The notes under the pieces were generated by a model that saw nothing but the letters and a program-made list of their open reading frames with translations, did no database searches and was not told the origin of the DNA. Below are positions 5,093 to 6,722 of a stretch of DNA of 6,722 nt, one piece after another (position 1 is the stretch's first letter; the number at the start of each line of letters is the position of its first letter). The translations under genes and the position numbers were made by a program. The DNA comes from Bacillota bacterium (GTDB lineage: Bacteria; Bacillota; Limnochordia; Darwinibacteriales; Darwinibacteriaceae): assembly GCA_012799115.1 (NCBI GenBank), contig JAAZLY010000283.1:1-6722 (forward strand), read 5' to 3'.

Positions 5093-5179
5093 CTAGACCC
5101 AGATGATGGCCAGAACAACCAAGAGCAACATGGCAACCAAGAGTAAGAACGGCAACAGATCATCAATGGTCGGATACAC
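5093..5179 (-). CDS. Tiny single-helix membrane protein (28 aa)
   Basis: On the - strand, GAGGAGG (plus positions 5187-5193) lies 7 nt before a GTG start at 5179. This is a near-ideal ribosome binding site, with no other plausible gene for it to serve. The product has an acidic head (MYPTIDDLLP) and one long Leu/Val helix (FLLLVAMLLLVVLAIIWV) reaching the C-terminus. It is the first gene of a two-gene unit with the GT4 glycosyltransferase and could anchor or stabilise that enzyme at the membrane, which is inference from position only. Its size and plan match the 1943 and 3491 products, although the helix sequences differ. Confidence 0.75.
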   Translation of the reverse strand: MYPTIDDLLPFLLLVAMLLLVVLAIIWV

Positions 5180-5221
5180 AGGAAAACCTCCTCACCTAGT
5201 TTCGGTGCCTTCTATGGTGTA

Positions 5222-5252
5222 ATGGTATGCAAGAACCGAGCTTGATGTATCG
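5222..5252 (-). promoter_or_regulatory. Candidate sigma-E/sigma-K promoter for the 28-aa/GT4 operon
   Basis: Read on -, CATACCAT (plus 5222-5229) matches the sigma-E -10 form CATACAnT at all but one position and is followed by TA. Upstream, GATACA (plus 5246-5251) could supply an ATA (sigma-E) or AC (sigma-K) -35 core about 16 bp away. The implied start near 5214 gives a leader of about 35 nt before GTG 5179. Confidence 0.35.
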
Positions 5253-5268
5253 GGAACCTTCTCCCGAT
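5249..5268. promoter_or_regulatory. Inverted repeat in divergent promoter region
   Basis: ATCGGGA (5249-5255) and TCCCGAT (5262-5268) form a perfect 7-bp inverted repeat with a 6-bp spacer. It lies upstream of both predicted promoters and touches the - strand -35, so it would not be transcribed from either. A protein-binding dyad is more likely than an RNA hairpin. Confidence 0.4.
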
Positions 5269-5316
5269 TGCCAGGCAAATAGGAACAACCGCCTAGGCCA
5301 TCTCTTCTTGCCCTTT

Positions 5317-5325
5317 CATAGAGTA
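5317..5325 (+). promoter_or_regulatory. Candidate mother-cell sigma -10 (CATAnnnTA)
   Basis: CATAGAGTA fits the sigma-K -10 consensus CATAnnnTA exactly. The predicted start near 5330 gives a leader of roughly 30 nt to GTG 5362. The -35 is weak (GGCCA around 5296-5300, no clear AC), so confidence is limited. Confidence 0.32.
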
Positions 5326-5361
5326 TGACACAAACGCGTATCCCAAAGGGAGGTTGATAAA

Positions 5362-6722
5362 GTGCATACAACCATGAACATCTTGATGATCATTGATTCA
5401 CTCGGTGTTGGAGGAACAGAAACCCATGTCTTGGCGATCGCCAAATCTCTTAAGGCCCGAGGACATAAAGTAATCGTTGGGACTGGCGGCGGACCACTTA
5501 CCGGTCTATTTCGAGAAGCAGGTCTAGAAATCCGCATCATGTCCTTTCAAAGCGACAATCCGCTACACACAAATTACACCACATTACTTGAACAGACACG
5601 TTCCATCATTCAAGAGCACGACATTCAGATTATCCATGCCCACCAGATAGCTGGTTTGAAAATCGCAGCCCAAATCTCGCAGGAGTTCTTGATCCCGGTG
5701 GTGTTCACTGCCCACGGCATGTTCTATCCCCGCAGGCAACTGCAGAGCTTGATTGATTCGACCCAGCATGTTATTGCAGTGAGCTTGCCAGTAGCCAGCT
5801 ATATCAATATCAAGATCGGCTACAGCAGGCAAAATATCAGTGTGATCCCCAATGGCATTGATATTACGCACTTCGCTCCAGCAAAAAACGATGGATTCAG
5901 AACTGAATTAGGCTTAACCGACCAAGAGTTCCTCGTCACTCTGTGTAGCCGGATTGCCTGGGGTAAGACGCGGATCATTGAAGACGCCATTCATGCCGTT
6001 GAGTCACTAGCCAGGGAGCACCCGGTTCGATTGGCCATCGTCGGCAGTGGTCCCGACAGCGGATTCATCCACGCCTTGGCAAACATGGTCAATCGGCGCT
6101 ATCAAGACGATCTGATTCTCTTGACGGGAGCTCTACTCGACCCAGTGGATGCTTACCGAGGTTCGGACCTGGTCGTTGGCACAGCCCGTGTCGCCCTAGA
6201 AGCGATGAGCTGTGGTAAACCCGTGATCGCAGCGGGCAATGCAGGATACGTTGGCTTAGTTACACCAGAGAACTTTGCCCTGGCATGGAGTGTCTACTTT
6301 GGTGACCATGACTTCCTGGAGAATTCCAGTCCCAGTCGGTTTGAGGCGGAGATCACGAAGGTCATGGAAGGAATCAATCTGGACCGGGGTAAACTTCGGC
6401 AACTCGTCGCCAAGCATTTCTCTATTCAGCATGTAACGGATGATATTGAACAAGTCTATGGCCAGATTCTAGGTCTATCCTCCCAGCCAAGTAAGGCGAG
6501 CGCACCCATCCTTCAGCCGCCCACCGCACCGATAGAACAAAGGACAGTCAAGGAACCAAGTCCAAGTGAGATGACGAAGCAAGACAGAGAAGTCGCCTTG
6601 GAATCGCCCCTCGTTAGTGTTGTGATCCCCACCTACAACCGGGCCCATTATCTGAAAGAATGTCTCGATTCCTTGAAGAACCAAGACTACCGTCCCTTGG
6701 AGATTCTTGTCATTGATGATCA
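5362..6722 (+). CDS. Two-domain glycosyltransferase: GT4 fused to GT2, 3' end beyond window
   Basis: The frame is open for 453 codons and leaves the window. GTG 5362 is chosen because AAAGGGAGG (5345-5353) ends 8 nt upstream. ATG 5374, four codons later, is too far from that site but gives the familiar NILMIIDSLGVGGTETHVLA opening. Residues 5-372 are a GT4 domain: GVGGTETH (15-22), IIHAHQIAG, VVFTAHGMFYPRR, IPNGIDITHFAP with Asn164-Gly-Ile-Asp167, and a donor motif GTARVALEAMSCGKP (273-287). That motif keeps Arg276 and Glu280 but lacks the first Glu of Glu-x7-Glu. A Pro/Ser/Lys-rich linker (about 374-415) follows. A second catalytic domain then begins at PLVSVVIPTYNRAHYLKEC (416-434), continuing to EILVIDD, the nucleotide-sugar-binding start of a GT2 (GT-A fold) enzyme. 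The protein is likely cytoplasmic and would add two sugars in succession. Acceptor and sugars are unknown. Confidence 0.9.
   Translation, partial: MHTTMNILMIIDSLGVGGTETHVLAIAKSLKARGHKVIVGTGGGPLTGLFREAGLEIRIMSFQSDNPLHTNYTTLLEQTRSIIQEHDIQIIHAHQIAGLKIAAQISQEFLIPVVFTAHGMFYPRRQLQSLIDSTQHVIAVSLPVASYINIKIGYSRQNISVIPNGIDITHFAPAKNDGFRTELGLTDQEFLVTLCSRIAWGKTRIIEDAIHAVESLAREHPVRLAIVGSGPDSGFIHALANMVNRRYQDDLILLTGALLDPVDAYRGSDLVVGTARVALEAMSCGKPVIAAGNAGYVGLVTPENFALAWSVYFGDHDFLENSSPSRFEAEITKVMEGINLDRGKLRQLVAKHFSIQHVTDDIEQVYGQILGLSSQPSKASAPILQPPTAPIEQRTVKEPSPSEMTKQDREVALESPLVSVVIPTYNRAHYLKECLDSLKNQDYRPLEILVIDD

Noticed and set aside
5115..5150. Short direct repeat CAACCAAGAG(C/T)AA
   Set aside because: It reflects repeated Leu/Val codons of the 28-aa membrane helix on the - strand, not a separate repeat element.
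5316..6684. Four short - strand open frames inside the GT4-GT2 gene
   Set aside because: Shadow frames of a continuous 453-codon coding region with recognised domains.
1..6722. CRISPR arrays, tRNA/rRNA genes, insertion sequences, attachment sites
   Set aside because: No regularly spaced repeats, cloverleaf-like stretches, transposase genes or terminal inverted repeats were seen.

Overview
The window looks like chromosomal DNA from a spore-forming member of the Bacillota (Firmicutes). The grounds are strong GGAGG-type ribosome binding sites, frequent GTG and TTG starts, a DUF896/YnzC-type protein, a YheC/YheD-like ATP-grasp protein, and several very small one-helix membrane proteins of the kind found among sporulation genes. 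I cannot assign a genus.

Left part (1-1667), ordinary housekeeping. It holds the 3' end of a flavin-dependent pyridine-nucleotide oxidoreductase, a DUF896 protein, and a Mn-type superoxide dismutase. The sod gene has an extended -10 promoter overlapped by a Fur/PerR-like box, a hairpin just before its ribosome binding site, and a strong terminator.

Middle part (1668-4000), a compact locus of small genes. A tightly packed three-gene run on the + strand (64 aa, 32 aa one-helix membrane protein, 84 aa Leu-rich helical protein) converges on a - strand ATP-grasp gene; both ends share one palindromic terminator. Divergent from the ATP-grasp gene lies a second set: a 26 aa one-helix membrane protein and a 94 aa Leu-rich protein. 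The 84 and 94 aa proteins are paralogues (my own by-eye alignment), so the locus seems to carry a duplicated 'tiny membrane protein plus Leu-rich helical protein' pair around the ATP-grasp gene. A 24-bp near-perfect palindrome sits in the divergent promoter region.

Right part (4001-6722), glycosylation. A - strand operon encodes a 28 aa one-helix membrane protein followed by a GT4 glycosyltransferase. Divergent from it is a large gene, open at the window edge, that fuses a GT4 domain through a Pro-rich linker to a GT2 domain. Both genes have candidate mother-cell (sigma-E/sigma-K-like) -10 sequences at a sensible distance.

Inference: from about 1747 onward the window may be a sporulation-time locus for building or sugar-decorating the spore surface. 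Glycosyltransferases and an ATP-grasp ligase would act with tiny membrane proteins and a paralogous helical family. The tiny genes are easily missed by annotation and are the most interesting part.
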